Assembly (NCBI GenBank): GCA_016190505.1
Contig: JACPQM010000046.1
Span: 78,463-142,462 of the forward strand
Length of the DNA: 64,000 nucleotides
Source: Chloroflexota bacterium
Lineage (GTDB): Bacteria > Chloroflexota > Dehalococcoidia > JACPQK01
Direction of reading: 5' to 3'
In this document: positions 1-7,741 of the stretch, piece by piece
Numbering within the stretch: position 1 is the first letter of the stretch
Layout of the letters: the number at the start of each line of letters is the position of its first letter
Notes under the pieces: model-generated
Database searches by the model: none
Seen by the model: only the letters and a program-made list of their open reading frames with translations
Told to the model about the DNA's origin: nothing
Made by a program: the position numbers and the translations under genes

Positions 1-618
1 GTGGCCGGCATGCAGGGGCTTGGTCATAGTACCGAAGTTCTGGCGTAGCCCGCTGGAGGTGGAGGCCACGATGCCCAGGGCATACCGGGTCGCCTGCTCG
101 TCCAGGCCCAGGAGCTTGGCTGCCGCAGTCGCCGCGCCGAAGGGGCCCAGTGTGGCTGTAGGGTGGAAGCCGCGTTCCATGTGTTCGGCGCTAATGCCCT
201 GGGCGATCTTGCACTCCACCTCGATGCCCAGGATGTAAGCTTCGAGCACCCTGGCCCCGGAGGCACCCAGGGCCTCGCCCAGCGAGAGGGCAACCGGCGC
301 CACGGTAACGCTGGGATGCAGGGCGATATGCAGACCGCCGCCATCGTCGTAGTCCATAGCGTGGGACATGACCCCGTTGGCCAGGGAGGCCCACAGCGCC
401 GAGGTGCGGAAGCCGCACCCCAGCACCGCAGCCTCGGGCTTGCCTCCCATTTCTCGGACGAATGAGGCGATGGAGCGGCCCGCAGGCTCCGTGGATCCGG
501 CCACGGTGACCCCGAAGCAGTCCAGGAATGCCTTCTTGGCCTCTTCTACTACCGGAGGCGGCACATCCTTCAGCCTGGTTTGGACTATGAAGCGGGCGAT
601 CTTCTCGGTGGCATTCAT
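1..618 (-). CDS. MmgE/PrpD family protein, N-terminal part (runs off window edge)
   Basis: Reverse-strand translation from ATG 618 stays open to base 1 (206 codons, no stop), so the C-terminal half lies outside the window. It begins MNATEKIARFIVQ and carries family landmarks: an ALWASLANGVMSHAMDYDD segment near residue 80, a GFHPTATLGPFGAA segment near 150 and GTMTKPLHAGH at the edge. The family includes 2-methylcitrate dehydratase (PrpD), immune-responsive cis-aconitate decarboxylase and uncharacterised MmgE enzymes, all cytoplasmic hydro-lyases or decarboxylases acting on small polycarboxylates. A purine-rich ribosome site (AAAGGAG) precedes the ATG. It sits beside CoA-transferase and mutase genes, which suits propionate or branched-acid metabolism, but the exact substrate cannot be read from sequence. 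Confidence 0.85.
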   Translation of the reverse strand, partial: MNATEKIARFIVQTRLKDVPPPVVEEAKKAFLDCFGVTVAGSTEPAGRSIASFVREMGGKPEAAVLGCGFRTSALWASLANGVMSHAMDYDDGGGLHIALHPSVTVAPVALSLGEALGASGARVLEAYILGIEVECKIAQGISAEHMERGFHPTATLGPFGAATAAAKLLGLDEQATRYALGIVASTSSGLRQNFGTMTKPLHAGH

Positions 619-708
619 TTCTGCCCTCAACTCCTTTTCCCCTCTCCTCACGGAAAAGGGCCTGAGTAGGCCTGGGCAAAGCTTCCGGCCAATGTTGGTC
701 CGACGACT

Positions 709-2880
709 TTACAAGAGTGGGCGATACAACCGGTCATGTCTGACGCCAACATAATCCGGGTAGACGTACTTCCCATCCCGGAAATTTGGTGAGCTACATT
801 GCGTCACCAGTTCTACAGCCCCGACGGCACCGTCAGCATCCACGTAGCTTTCAGCCATTATTACACAGTTCCCATCGTCGTCGAACAAAGCCTTATCCCC
901 CACAAGCCGAGCTCCTTCCACCATAGTCACGCCAGTGCCCGTCATTCGTCCACCTAGTTTTCGAATCATGATAGACCCAGCGGTAATGGCGTACCGGGAC
1001 ATGCCGGTAGCCTTCACATGCTCGCTGCTCAGCATTTTCCGCATTTCACCAGTAGTAAACAACTCTCGCAATTCGCCGATAATGGCCCGAACGGCCTTGA
1101 GCGCAGTCAATGATACACCGGTCTTGTCACAAGGAAACATCGCAATAAAGCCGTCGCCCGTGAAGCAGTCAAATGCTCCTCCGTGCCGCCAGATCGCGTT
1201 GACTGCCGTCTCGCAATACAGATCGAGAACCTGATCCCACTTGGTTCTTCCTAGGTTTGAGAGCAGTTGCGATGATCGTACTAGGTCAGAATAGACAACG
1301 GCGACGACGTCAGCATTCTTCAACTCCAACCATCGATCACGCCGCTCCCTCTCCTCGACATCCTCGCGCTCGGGCGGCATCGCCCCCCCGTACATCTCCT
1401 TCAGACCAAGCAAAAGGTTCTTGAAAGCGCTGCTGTGCGCAACAAGCTGCTGGCGCGTCATCCGTTTGGAACTTAGGTGCTCTGCAAAATAGGCGAGGTG
1501 ACGGGCGGCACCTGTAATAGACTCTGACCCTGCGGTGAGCTTCGCCAACTCCAGGATGGCGTCGTTCTCCACGTTGATTGCGAGCCTCGGATTCGTACGT
1601 GGGGCATTGTAGTCGCCCTCGTGAAGACGCCGGAGCAGATGCGATCTCTGGAATTGTATGGGCATGTCCTCGAATACAGTGCCGTGCAAAGCATCCCTTA
1701 CCTCTTCGTCTGAGAGAGTCAAAGAGGGAATCGAAACATGCAGAAGCGCCTCACCGAGTTCCTTGTCGAATCGAGCCATGCAGACCGGACCGCTCCAGCA
1801 AGACCCACATGCCGTCAAGAAACCGGCGAGCCCCTGCTGTCGCACCTCTTCTTCCGTTAAAGGGTGCACGAGTTCTGTTGTCGGGTCAGGCACCCTATTA
1901 GTCCGGACATTCTCCTCGTTTTCCAATATACGGAGCATAGCCCGGATGTTAGGTTCTCTGGCATCCACGACCGGATGCTGCTTGATCAGACCTCGGTCGG
2001 CGAGATTCGACGTATCATCGACATACCAGATCACACCTTCGTCCGACTTGCATTCCGGCAGCGGTTTGGCCTCATCCGACGTCAGAAGCGGTACTGGGAT
2101 CCAACTTAGCGCCTTGGCAGCAAGCCGTCGCTTGTTCTTGTCAGCGTCATTCAAGAGATACGCGAGGAGTGCTTGCCCATGCCTCCTTCCAAGCTCCCGT
2201 ATGGCGCCTTGCTGCTCATGGCTAGCAGCCACATACTGGTTGCACAGCCATCTAACATAATCAATGACCGCATGGTCGATGACAGCTTGGATGTCGTGGA
2301 CTCGGCCCCTGCCCTCTTCCGTTTCGACCCTCGCAGCGGCCCGCTTGCGAATGTCGAGAACAGCCTTGTCATCATTTACCACAATCGTCAAGAACCTGTG
2401 CGGGCTTGGATAAAGGTCAGTTCCATAATCAGCGAACACGCGCCTGGCAAAGAGGTAGACGTGGTCAGCCCCGTAAGGATTGAACCAGAGGCATCCGGAT
2501 ATGCCATCTTGAGGCCTGATAGGGTAGCAGTAGAATGAAGACCGAGGCAAATGGTCTTCGTCCATGTGACGACTCTTCAACCAGTCCCTGATCTGGTTTC
2601 TCACGTCTTTCGGCTCCGCGCCCCAACAAGCCACTCCGTCATTTGCCGGGAAGCCATCATTTCCCACATGAATCGGCATTTCATGAGCGGAGAAGAAATG
2701 TTGGACAATGTTGCGGAATTCAACTTCGTTCCATTCCAGTGTGTCTACTACGTTCTGCTCCATCGTCAGTATTACACGCGATCCGTGACTGCCAAGGGGT
2801 TCCGCAGTGGCAAGTTCTGGCCCCCCTCCAGCTTCCGGTTTCCTGACCAAGTAAACCAGTCTTTCCAGTTGGTCCACCAA
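709..2880 (-). CDS. Hsp90-like middle region plus class III nucleotidyl cyclase domain (C-terminal fragment of a frameshifted gene)
   Basis: This is the downstream part of a gene whose ATPase N-terminus is read in another frame (2772-3287). Residues 1-50 complete the ATPase fold with a SHGSRVILTM strand. Residues 130-175 (VYLFARRVFADYG, then FLTIVVND) loosely resemble the Hsp90 middle domain. Residues 522-690 form a class III cyclase domain: metal-binding Asp532 in VVYSDLVRSS, Asp576 in FTGDGFIAMF, and a VTMVEGARL helix matching the usual NxAARL region. The product (cAMP, cGMP or other) cannot be predicted. The first codon here is a GTG inside the broken gene, not a convincing start. An 11-bp tandem repeat at about 2890-2912 explains the frame change. 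No signal peptide or membrane segment is seen, so the intact protein was probably cytosolic. Confidence 0.72.
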   Translation of the reverse strand: MVDQLERLVYLVRKPEAGGGPELATAEPLGSHGSRVILTMEQNVVDTLEWNEVEFRNIVQHFFSAHEMPIHVGNDGFPANDGVACWGAEPKDVRNQIRDWLKSRHMDEDHLPRSSFYCYPIRPQDGISGCLWFNPYGADHVYLFARRVFADYGTDLYPSPHRFLTIVVNDDKAVLDIRKRAAARVETEEGRGRVHDIQAVIDHAVIDYVRWLCNQYVAASHEQQGAIRELGRRHGQALLAYLLNDADKNKRRLAAKALSWIPVPLLTSDEAKPLPECKSDEGVIWYVDDTSNLADRGLIKQHPVVDAREPNIRAMLRILENEENVRTNRVPDPTTELVHPLTEEEVRQQGLAGFLTACGSCWSGPVCMARFDKELGEALLHVSIPSLTLSDEEVRDALHGTVFEDMPIQFQRSHLLRRLHEGDYNAPRTNPRLAINVENDAILELAKLTAGSESITGAARHLAYFAEHLSSKRMTRQQLVAHSSAFKNLLLGLKEMYGGAMPPEREDVEERERRDRWLELKNADVVAVVYSDLVRSSQLLSNLGRTKWDQVLDLYCETAVNAIWRHGGAFDCFTGDGFIAMFPCDKTGVSLTALKAVRAIIGELRELFTTGEMRKMLSSEHVKATGMSRYAITAGSIMIRKLGGRMTGTGVTMVEGARLVGDKALFDDDGNCVIMAESYVDADGAVGAVELVTQCSSPNFRDGKYVYPDYVGVRHDRLYRPLL

Positions 2881-3287
2881 CGGCGTATCGTCCTGGTATC
2901 GTCCCTTGCGTACGTCGTCTGCACCTCCACCTGCGATGCGATTTGGTATGTTGACGTCAACCCCATTCCAAAGACGTTGCCGCGGTTTCTATCGGTGGTG
3001 CGCAGCTTCAACCTGTCCTCCGCAATTTGCCACTTGGACACCTGGAAATTGCCAAGCTGGTTCAGCACGTCCGGATGAAACCCCACGCCATTGTCTTCAA
3101 CAACGATTCTTCCGTGCGAGGGCGGTCGCACGCGTATGAGGGGCTTCATGTCATGGTCTAACTGCTGCGCAAGGTCACAGGCCTGTATGGAATTGGAGAT
3201 CAATTCCCTCAGGACATCCTCCGGCCTGAACACGCCTCTGGGGATCGAATCAAGGTAGCCTTTGGGATCGATGGTGATTGCTGGCAT
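2772..3287 (-). CDS. Hsp90-like (GHKL) ATPase domain, N-terminal fragment of the same frameshifted gene
   Basis: ATG 3287 has a strong ribosome site (GGGGGAGG). Residues 1-115 show the GHKL nucleotide-binding boxes: the N-box ELISNSIQACD near residue 29, the G1 box VVEDNGVGFHP near 62 and a glycine-rich G2 segment GNVFGMGLTSTYQIAS near 103. After residue ~130 (TTYARDDT) the reading frame turns into an arginine/tryptophan-rich tail typical of a wrong frame, while the -1/+2 frame continues as PLVDQLERLVY. Deleting one copy of an 11-bp tandem repeat joins the two parts smoothly as ARDDT-PLVDQL. The original gene would span 709-3287, about 855 residues: Hsp90-like ATPase, linker, nucleotidyl cyclase. 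The fragment may still be expressed, but it lacks the cyclase. Confidence 0.7.
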   Translation of the reverse strand: MPAITIDPKGYLDSIPRGVFRPEDVLRELISNSIQACDLAQQLDHDMKPLIRVRPPSHGRIVVEDNGVGFHPDVLNQLGNFQVSKWQIAEDRLKLRTTDRNRGNVFGMGLTSTYQIASQVEVQTTYARDDTRTIRRWWTNWKDWFTWSGNRKLEGGQNLPLRNPLAVTDRV

Positions 3288-3338
3288 CGGAACCTCCCCC
3301 CATCTTCGCCATAGCAGCCTGTTGTCTGTGTGGCGTCA

Positions 3339-4556
3339 TTACAGCTTGCGCATGAAGTGCGCTTCCAGCTCCTCGGCGTTCCTCCTGAACTCCTGCTGCA
3401 TATGTGCGACGTACTCCGGCGTGTAGCCCAGCAGTCCGGCCATTACGGCCTGCTGATGCTGGCCCAGCGTAGGCGGCGGCAGGAACTCCTCGGGCACGCC
3501 TTCGGTCTTCATGGGGTTGCCCACCAGCTTGACCTTGCCACCCAGGGGATGGTCCACCTCTACAATCAAGTCGTTGGCCAGCACCTGGGGGTCCGCAGCC
3601 GTCTTGTCCACGGTGTTGACCGGCCCTCCAGCGATGTCCTCCACCTCAAACAGGGCCACCCACTGATCGGTGTTGAGCGTCTCCAGCTTCTTCTGGATAA
3701 TGCCCTCCAGCTCCTCCCGGTAAAGATTGCGGCTTTCGTGGGTCTGGAACCGAGGTTCGTCTACCATCCACTCCTCGTCAATGACCCGGGCGATGCGGGG
3801 CCAGTTGGAGGCCAGGGCCACCCAACCGTCCCTGGTCCTGTAGATGCCCGAGGGCGTGTTGCCCAGGGAGCGGCTGCCGATAGGCTCGGGCACCTTCCCC
3901 GAGGAGAAGTAGTAGGAGAAGAAGGTGGTCATGATGGACATCATGGACCCCACCATGGACACCTCCACCTGCCGGGCCTCCCCAGTCCGTTGCCGGTGGG
4001 TGAGAGCGGCGCAGGTGCCCAGGGCGGCATAGACGCCGGTGACCACGTCGCCGATCGGGGGGCCCGGCTTGAGGGGACGCCCGCCTGGTTCCCCAGTGAC
4101 GCTGAGCACGCCGGAGTAGCCCATGGCCACCACGTCATAGGCGGGGCGCCGAGAGCCGGGTCCTTTGTGGCCATAGCCACAGATCTCGCAGTAGACGACG
4201 GTGGGGTTGATCCTCTTCAAGGACTCGAAGTCGAACCCCAAACGCTCCAGGACCCCCAGGCGGAAGTTGCTCCAAACGACGTCGGAGACCTTCACCAGGT
4301 CCAGAACGGCTTGCTTGCCGCTAGGGGTGCGCATGTCCACCACGATGGACTTTTTGCTCTTGTTAAGCGCCAGGTGATAGTAGTGCTCGCCTTTGTGCCC
4401 AGGGCCGCCCAGGCGCCGAGTCTGAGAGCCGGTAGTGGGCTCCACCTTTATCACCTCGGCCCCCAGGTCACCCAGGAGCATGGAGCCAAAGACACCGGCC
4501 ATACCCGTCTCCAGGGCCAGCACCCTGATCCCCGACAGGGACGATTCCATGCCCAT
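3339..4556 (-). CDS. CaiB/BaiF family (type III) CoA-transferase
   Basis: The 405-residue length is typical of the formyl-CoA transferase family, which moves CoA between carboxylic acids through an aspartyl-CoA intermediate. The N-terminus GIRVLALETGMAGVFGSMLLGDLGAEVIKVE matches the family's Rossmann half, NKSKKSIVVDM follows, and Asp170 in PPIGDVVTG aligns with catalytic Asp169 of oxalate formyl-CoA transferase. It starts at ATG 4556 behind AGGGGGTGG and lies 7 bp downstream of the B12-binding subunit gene, so the two are probably co-transcribed. The donor and acceptor (for example succinyl-CoA and a dicarboxylic acid) are not determinable, but the mutase context favours methylmalonate or succinate-type acids. 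The family call is firm. Confidence 0.93.
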   Translation of the reverse strand: MGMESSLSGIRVLALETGMAGVFGSMLLGDLGAEVIKVEPTTGSQTRRLGGPGHKGEHYYHLALNKSKKSIVVDMRTPSGKQAVLDLVKVSDVVWSNFRLGVLERLGFDFESLKRINPTVVYCEICGYGHKGPGSRRPAYDVVAMGYSGVLSVTGEPGGRPLKPGPPIGDVVTGVYAALGTCAALTHRQRTGEARQVEVSMVGSMMSIMTTFFSYYFSSGKVPEPIGSRSLGNTPSGIYRTRDGWVALASNWPRIARVIDEEWMVDEPRFQTHESRNLYREELEGIIQKKLETLNTDQWVALFEVEDIAGGPVNTVDKTAADPQVLANDLIVEVDHPLGGKVKLVGNPMKTEGVPEEFLPPPTLGQHQQAVMAGLLGYTPEYVAHMQQEFRRNAEELEAHFMRKL

Positions 4557-4563
4557 CCACCCC

Positions 4564-4983
4564 CTAGGCGACGGCTTTGCCAGGCCGCTTCAGGTTGGCC
4601 TGTATGTAGGCCGCGATGTCCTTGACCAGGGTCCCCGGGCCGAAGACGGCATCCACGCCCTTCTCTTTGAGCACGGCTGCGTCTTCCGGCGGGATAACGC
4701 CCCCACCGATGACCAGGACATCGTCCACGCCCGTCTCTCTGAGAAGCTGCACCACTTTGGGGAAGTAGTAATCGTAGGTGGCGGACATGCAGCTCAGCCC
4801 TACCACATCCACGTCCTCCTGGACGGCTGCCTGAACGATCGCTTCAGCGGTCTGGCGCAGCCCAGTGTAGATGACCTCCATGCCATGGTCCCGCAGCCCC
4901 ATGGTGACCACCCAGGCGCCCCGGGAGTGGCCGTCCAGCCCGGGCTTGGCGATGAGCACCCGGATTGGCCTGTCCTGAGTCAT
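4564..4983 (-). CDS. Methylmalonyl-CoA mutase B12-binding subunit
   Basis: A 139-residue stand-alone cobalamin-binding domain. The DxHxxG motif (Asp17, His19, Gly22 in GLDGHSRG) supplies the lower axial histidine for cobalt. VDVVGLSCMSATYDYYFP and VLVIGGGVIPPEDA complete the Rossmann-like fold. I place the start at ATG 4983, preceded by AAGGAGG, rather than at an upstream GTG that overlaps the preceding gene. It would pair with the catalytic subunit encoded at 7742-9493, the archaeal/Chloroflexi-type split mutase. It lies 10 bp after the radical SAM gene and directly before the CoA-transferase gene, in one apparent operon. Confidence 0.92.
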   Translation of the reverse strand: MTQDRPIRVLIAKPGLDGHSRGAWVVTMGLRDHGMEVIYTGLRQTAEAIVQAAVQEDVDVVGLSCMSATYDYYFPKVVQLLRETGVDDVLVIGGGVIPPEDAAVLKEKGVDAVFGPGTLVKDIAAYIQANLKRPGKAVA

Positions 4984-4993
4984 ATAGCCTCCT

Positions 4994-6802
4994 TCAGTCG
5001 TAAACGGTCTCACAAGGGAGCAGGGCCACGGGGAGGCCCACCTCCCGCTCGATGTCCAGCCAGACCCGTCCGGTCAGGTCGCGCCCCCACGACCCCAGTC
5101 CAAACGGGCTCGAGGGAATGACCACCAGGTCGGGCCGCGGGCCGTCCCCGGCCAGGTACTCCTTCAGGTAGTCAATGAAGTCCTGTACTACCAGCAGGTC
5201 CCCCAGCATGATGTTGCCCCCCAGGTAGCGATTGGGAGGCACGCCCAACTCTATCTCGATGCCGCCCAGGCCGGGCGCCTCCGGCAGGGCCTGCTCCACC
5301 AGAGGCTTCACCAGCCGTGAGCTCAACAGCAACACCCGCCGGGCACCCTGTGCCCGAGCGATGTCGCGCAGGTCCTCCAGGTAGCGGGTGCGAAAGCCCT
5401 GGCCCAACATGACCACGCCCAGGTGATGGTCCATCTCCGGCGAGTACGGGTAGTACCAGCGGGACAGGTCTAACCGCAGGTCCGTAGTGCACCCGCCTCG
5501 CGCCACCGTGAGCAAGGCCGAGGCGGCGCCACTGTGGGCCACGACAGTGAGTAAGTCTCGGGCCTGGGGCCGGTCGCGCACCGGCAGAGCGTTCACGTGG
5601 GTTATCATGTCGCCCTGGCGCAGACCGCCCAGGGCCGCCGGCGACCCAGCTACCAGGCCAACGACAACGGGCAGGTTCTTACGCCCGGGGGTCAGGCCCT
5701 CTTCGTACAAGGTGGGCATAGCCACAACCGGCGTGGCGCAGATCCGCCGGATTGTCTGTACCCTTTCCACAATGGCCAGCCATACCTCGCTGGTATCAAA
5801 CGGCGGTGTTTCAGAGAAGTAGCGACTGAAGCCGGGGAGGTTGACCTGCACCAGATGGGCCCGGTGGGCTTCCGCGTAGCTCACCGTTGCTTCCAGGTCG
5901 TCGAGCATGGTTGCCTGGCCGTCCACCGGCCAGGGGACGACTACCGCGGCGAAGGGTATGCCGGCCTCTTGGAGCAACGACGGCGCGCCAACGGCCACTT
6001 CGGGGTGCCGGCCACCCATGAGACGCTGGCGCCGCTCGGGCGAGGCGCTGTTCAATGACAAATAGACATACAGAGGCTTCAGGGCGGCGAGTTCCTCGAT
6101 GGCCCTGGGGCTGAGCTTCTCCCCGTTGGTGTAGATGCGCAGCGGCCGGTCAGTCCGTTCCCGCAGCAGGCGCAGTACGGGCAAGCTGTAGGGGCTGGCC
6201 AGGGCTTCCCATTGAGTGCCCAGGGAGGGAAACAGGGCAGTGCCCGCCCGGGGGTTGAAGTACCTCATTCGGGTAACCATCTCCTGGAAGGCCTCGGAGG
6301 TGGGCCGGCGCCGGGTGGGCAAGGCTAGGTCAGGAGGATTGCCCTTGTGGTAGCAGAACACGCAGTCACAATCGCAAGCCTCGGCGCCGTAGCCGTAGAC
6401 CTCGAACGGGTCGCCCGCGCTGGGGGAGAGCCACTGGCCGGGGTCGCGCACGCGGAAGCCGTCCACGGCCACCGGCTGGCCCCCTGACTCCAGCTCCACC
6501 AGGGACAGCATGGCCTCAAGCTGGCAGCGGACGAAGTCCAGGCGGGGCTCGTAGAGGGACAGGTTGCGCGTCTCCGGTGACTGGACAGCCTCGCGGCCAC
6601 CGGCTGGCAGAGAGTAGCAGCCCCGGTCTCCCCCCAGGAAGCGGAAGCCCTCCAGCTTCACGTCCTGGCCCTGGTAAGTGGGCGCCACCAGGTCGAGCAA
6701 CTGGGCGAGTGTGCCCCGGACCATGTCAGCCACAGGCTCCCGGTCCCCTACCGCAGCCGGGCGCAGAGGATAGCGGAAGACGTAGTCCCTGGGCTGTTCC
6801 AT
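4994..6802 (-). CDS. Radical SAM protein with internal PDZ domain, unknown function
   Basis: A 602-residue protein. Residues 1-135 are an unrecognised N-terminal region. Cys143, Cys147 and Cys150 (CDCDCVFC) form the CxxxCxxC [4Fe-4S] signature of radical SAM enzymes, followed by a barrel-like region with IYTNGEKLS near 223. A PDZ domain follows at about 378-440 (VGLVAGSPAALGGLRQGDMI). The C-terminal ~150 residues contain LGQGFRTRYLEDLRD and PNRYLGGNIMLGDLLV, recalling the DUF512 tail of PDZ-radical SAM-DUF512 proteins, but the domain order differs. Two extra cysteines near the cluster motif (145 and 93) are notable. It sits between crotonase and B12-subunit genes, suggesting a role linked to the acyl-CoA mutase. 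The actual reaction is unknown. Confidence 0.8.
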   Translation of the reverse strand: MEQPRDYVFRYPLRPAAVGDREPVADMVRGTLAQLLDLVAPTYQGQDVKLEGFRFLGGDRGCYSLPAGGREAVQSPETRNLSLYEPRLDFVRCQLEAMLSLVELESGGQPVAVDGFRVRDPGQWLSPSAGDPFEVYGYGAEACDCDCVFCYHKGNPPDLALPTRRRPTSEAFQEMVTRMRYFNPRAGTALFPSLGTQWEALASPYSLPVLRLLRERTDRPLRIYTNGEKLSPRAIEELAALKPLYVYLSLNSASPERRQRLMGGRHPEVAVGAPSLLQEAGIPFAAVVVPWPVDGQATMLDDLEATVSYAEAHRAHLVQVNLPGFSRYFSETPPFDTSEVWLAIVERVQTIRRICATPVVAMPTLYEEGLTPGRKNLPVVVGLVAGSPAALGGLRQGDMITHVNALPVRDRPQARDLLTVVAHSGAASALLTVARGGCTTDLRLDLSRWYYPYSPEMDHHLGVVMLGQGFRTRYLEDLRDIARAQGARRVLLLSSRLVKPLVEQALPEAPGLGGIEIELGVPPNRYLGGNIMLGDLLVVQDFIDYLKEYLAGDGPRPDLVVIPSSPFGLGSWGRDLTGRVWLDIEREVGLPVALLPCETVYD

Positions 6803-6814
6803 AAGCCTGCCTGG

Positions 6815-7591
6815 CTAGCGGCCCTGAAATGCGGGCTTGCGCTTCTCGGCAAAGGCACGCCTGGCTTCTTTGTTGTCTTCGCTGTTCCAGGCCCGGTCCA
6901 CGATAGCCTGGAACTCCGTCTCAATCTCGGGGGCCAGGCGCTGGTCGGTGATGTGCCGGTTAATGATGCGCTTCGTACCGGCCATGGCCAGCGGACCGTT
7001 CTGGGCCAGCTCCTGGGCCAAGGCGTAGGTTACCTTGGGCAACTCCGCCTCGGGCGCCACGAAGTGGACCAGGCCGATCTCCCTGGCCCGCTGCGCCTCC
7101 ATGAAGCGCCCGGTGAGGAAGATCTCCTTGGCTGCGGCCCCACCAAACAGGCCCACGAACTTTTGAATGGACCGGTAGTTGTACACCAGGCCCAGCTTGA
7201 CCGGATTGATGCCTATGCGTGCCGTATCGGCGGCAACCCTGAAGTCACAGGTCACCGCCAGGTCGCAGCCGGCGCCCACGGCGAACCCATAGATCATGGC
7301 GATAATCGGAGCCGGGCAGTCCAGCACCGCCTTGAACGCCCGCTCGCTGGCGCCCCGGCGGCCGCCGCTCTCCTGGGCGCTGGAGCCCAGGTCCATGCCC
7401 GAGCAGAAGGACTGCTCCCCCGCCCCCCGGAGCACCACCGCCCGCACGTCGGCATAGCTCTGGAAGGACTCGAGTGTGTCCGCCAGCGCTTCCAAGACCT
7501 CTAAATTGAGGGCATTGCGCCGCTCAGGGCGGTTAATGGTCAGGGTCCGGATGAACCCCTCCCCTGCCACCAGCAGTGCTGGCTCGGCCAT
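6815..7591 (-). CDS. Enoyl-CoA hydratase/isomerase (crotonase) family protein
   Basis: A 258-residue crotonase fold with both oxyanion-hole segments: FCSGMDLGS near residue 63 and GFAVGAGCDLAVTCDFRVA near 103. The two catalytic glutamates of classical hydratases (ECH Glu144 and Glu164) are not conserved: the first position is Asp in GCDLAV and the second region reads NPVKLGLVYN. The enzyme may therefore be an isomerase, decarboxylase or thioesterase-type crotonase rather than a standard 2-enoyl-CoA hydratase. Position between the mutase and radical SAM genes points to the same acyl-CoA pathway; methylmalonyl-CoA decarboxylase of Escherichia coli is also a crotonase, an alternative worth testing. 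ATG 7591 follows GGAGC. Confidence 0.88.
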   Translation of the reverse strand: MAEPALLVAGEGFIRTLTINRPERRNALNLEVLEALADTLESFQSYADVRAVVLRGAGEQSFCSGMDLGSSAQESGGRRGASERAFKAVLDCPAPIIAMIYGFAVGAGCDLAVTCDFRVAADTARIGINPVKLGLVYNYRSIQKFVGLFGGAAAKEIFLTGRFMEAQRAREIGLVHFVAPEAELPKVTYALAQELAQNGPLAMAGTKRIINRHITDQRLAPEIETEFQAIVDRAWNSEDNKEARRAFAEKRKPAFQGR

Positions 7592-7613
7592 GGTGTTTGC
7601 TCCTTGTTCGAGA

Positions 7614-7734
7614 TGTCATTCTGAGGCCCGACGTAGTCGGGGCGAAGAATCCGTGGTCCCCTCGTCTTTCTGCTCCTGAGCGGTCTATGCGCGGGGCACG
7701 GATTCTTCGGTCGCTGCGCTCCCTCAGAATGACA
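7614..7734. repeat. Dispersed palindromic repeat, TCATTCTGAG type
   Basis: The ends TGTCATTCTGAGG and CCTCAGAATGACA are inverted copies, and inner arms GAAGAATCCGTG / CACGGATTCTTC also pair. It fills the gap between the crotonase and mutase genes. It is related in layout to the TCATTGCGAG and TCATTCCGAG elements at 16.6-17.2 kb. Confidence 0.75.
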
Positions 7735-7741
7735 AGGACTA

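Noticed and set aside
191..679. 162-codon open frame on the minus strand
   Set aside because: Arginine/glycine-rich shadow of the MmgE/PrpD gene, which is open to the window edge in another frame.
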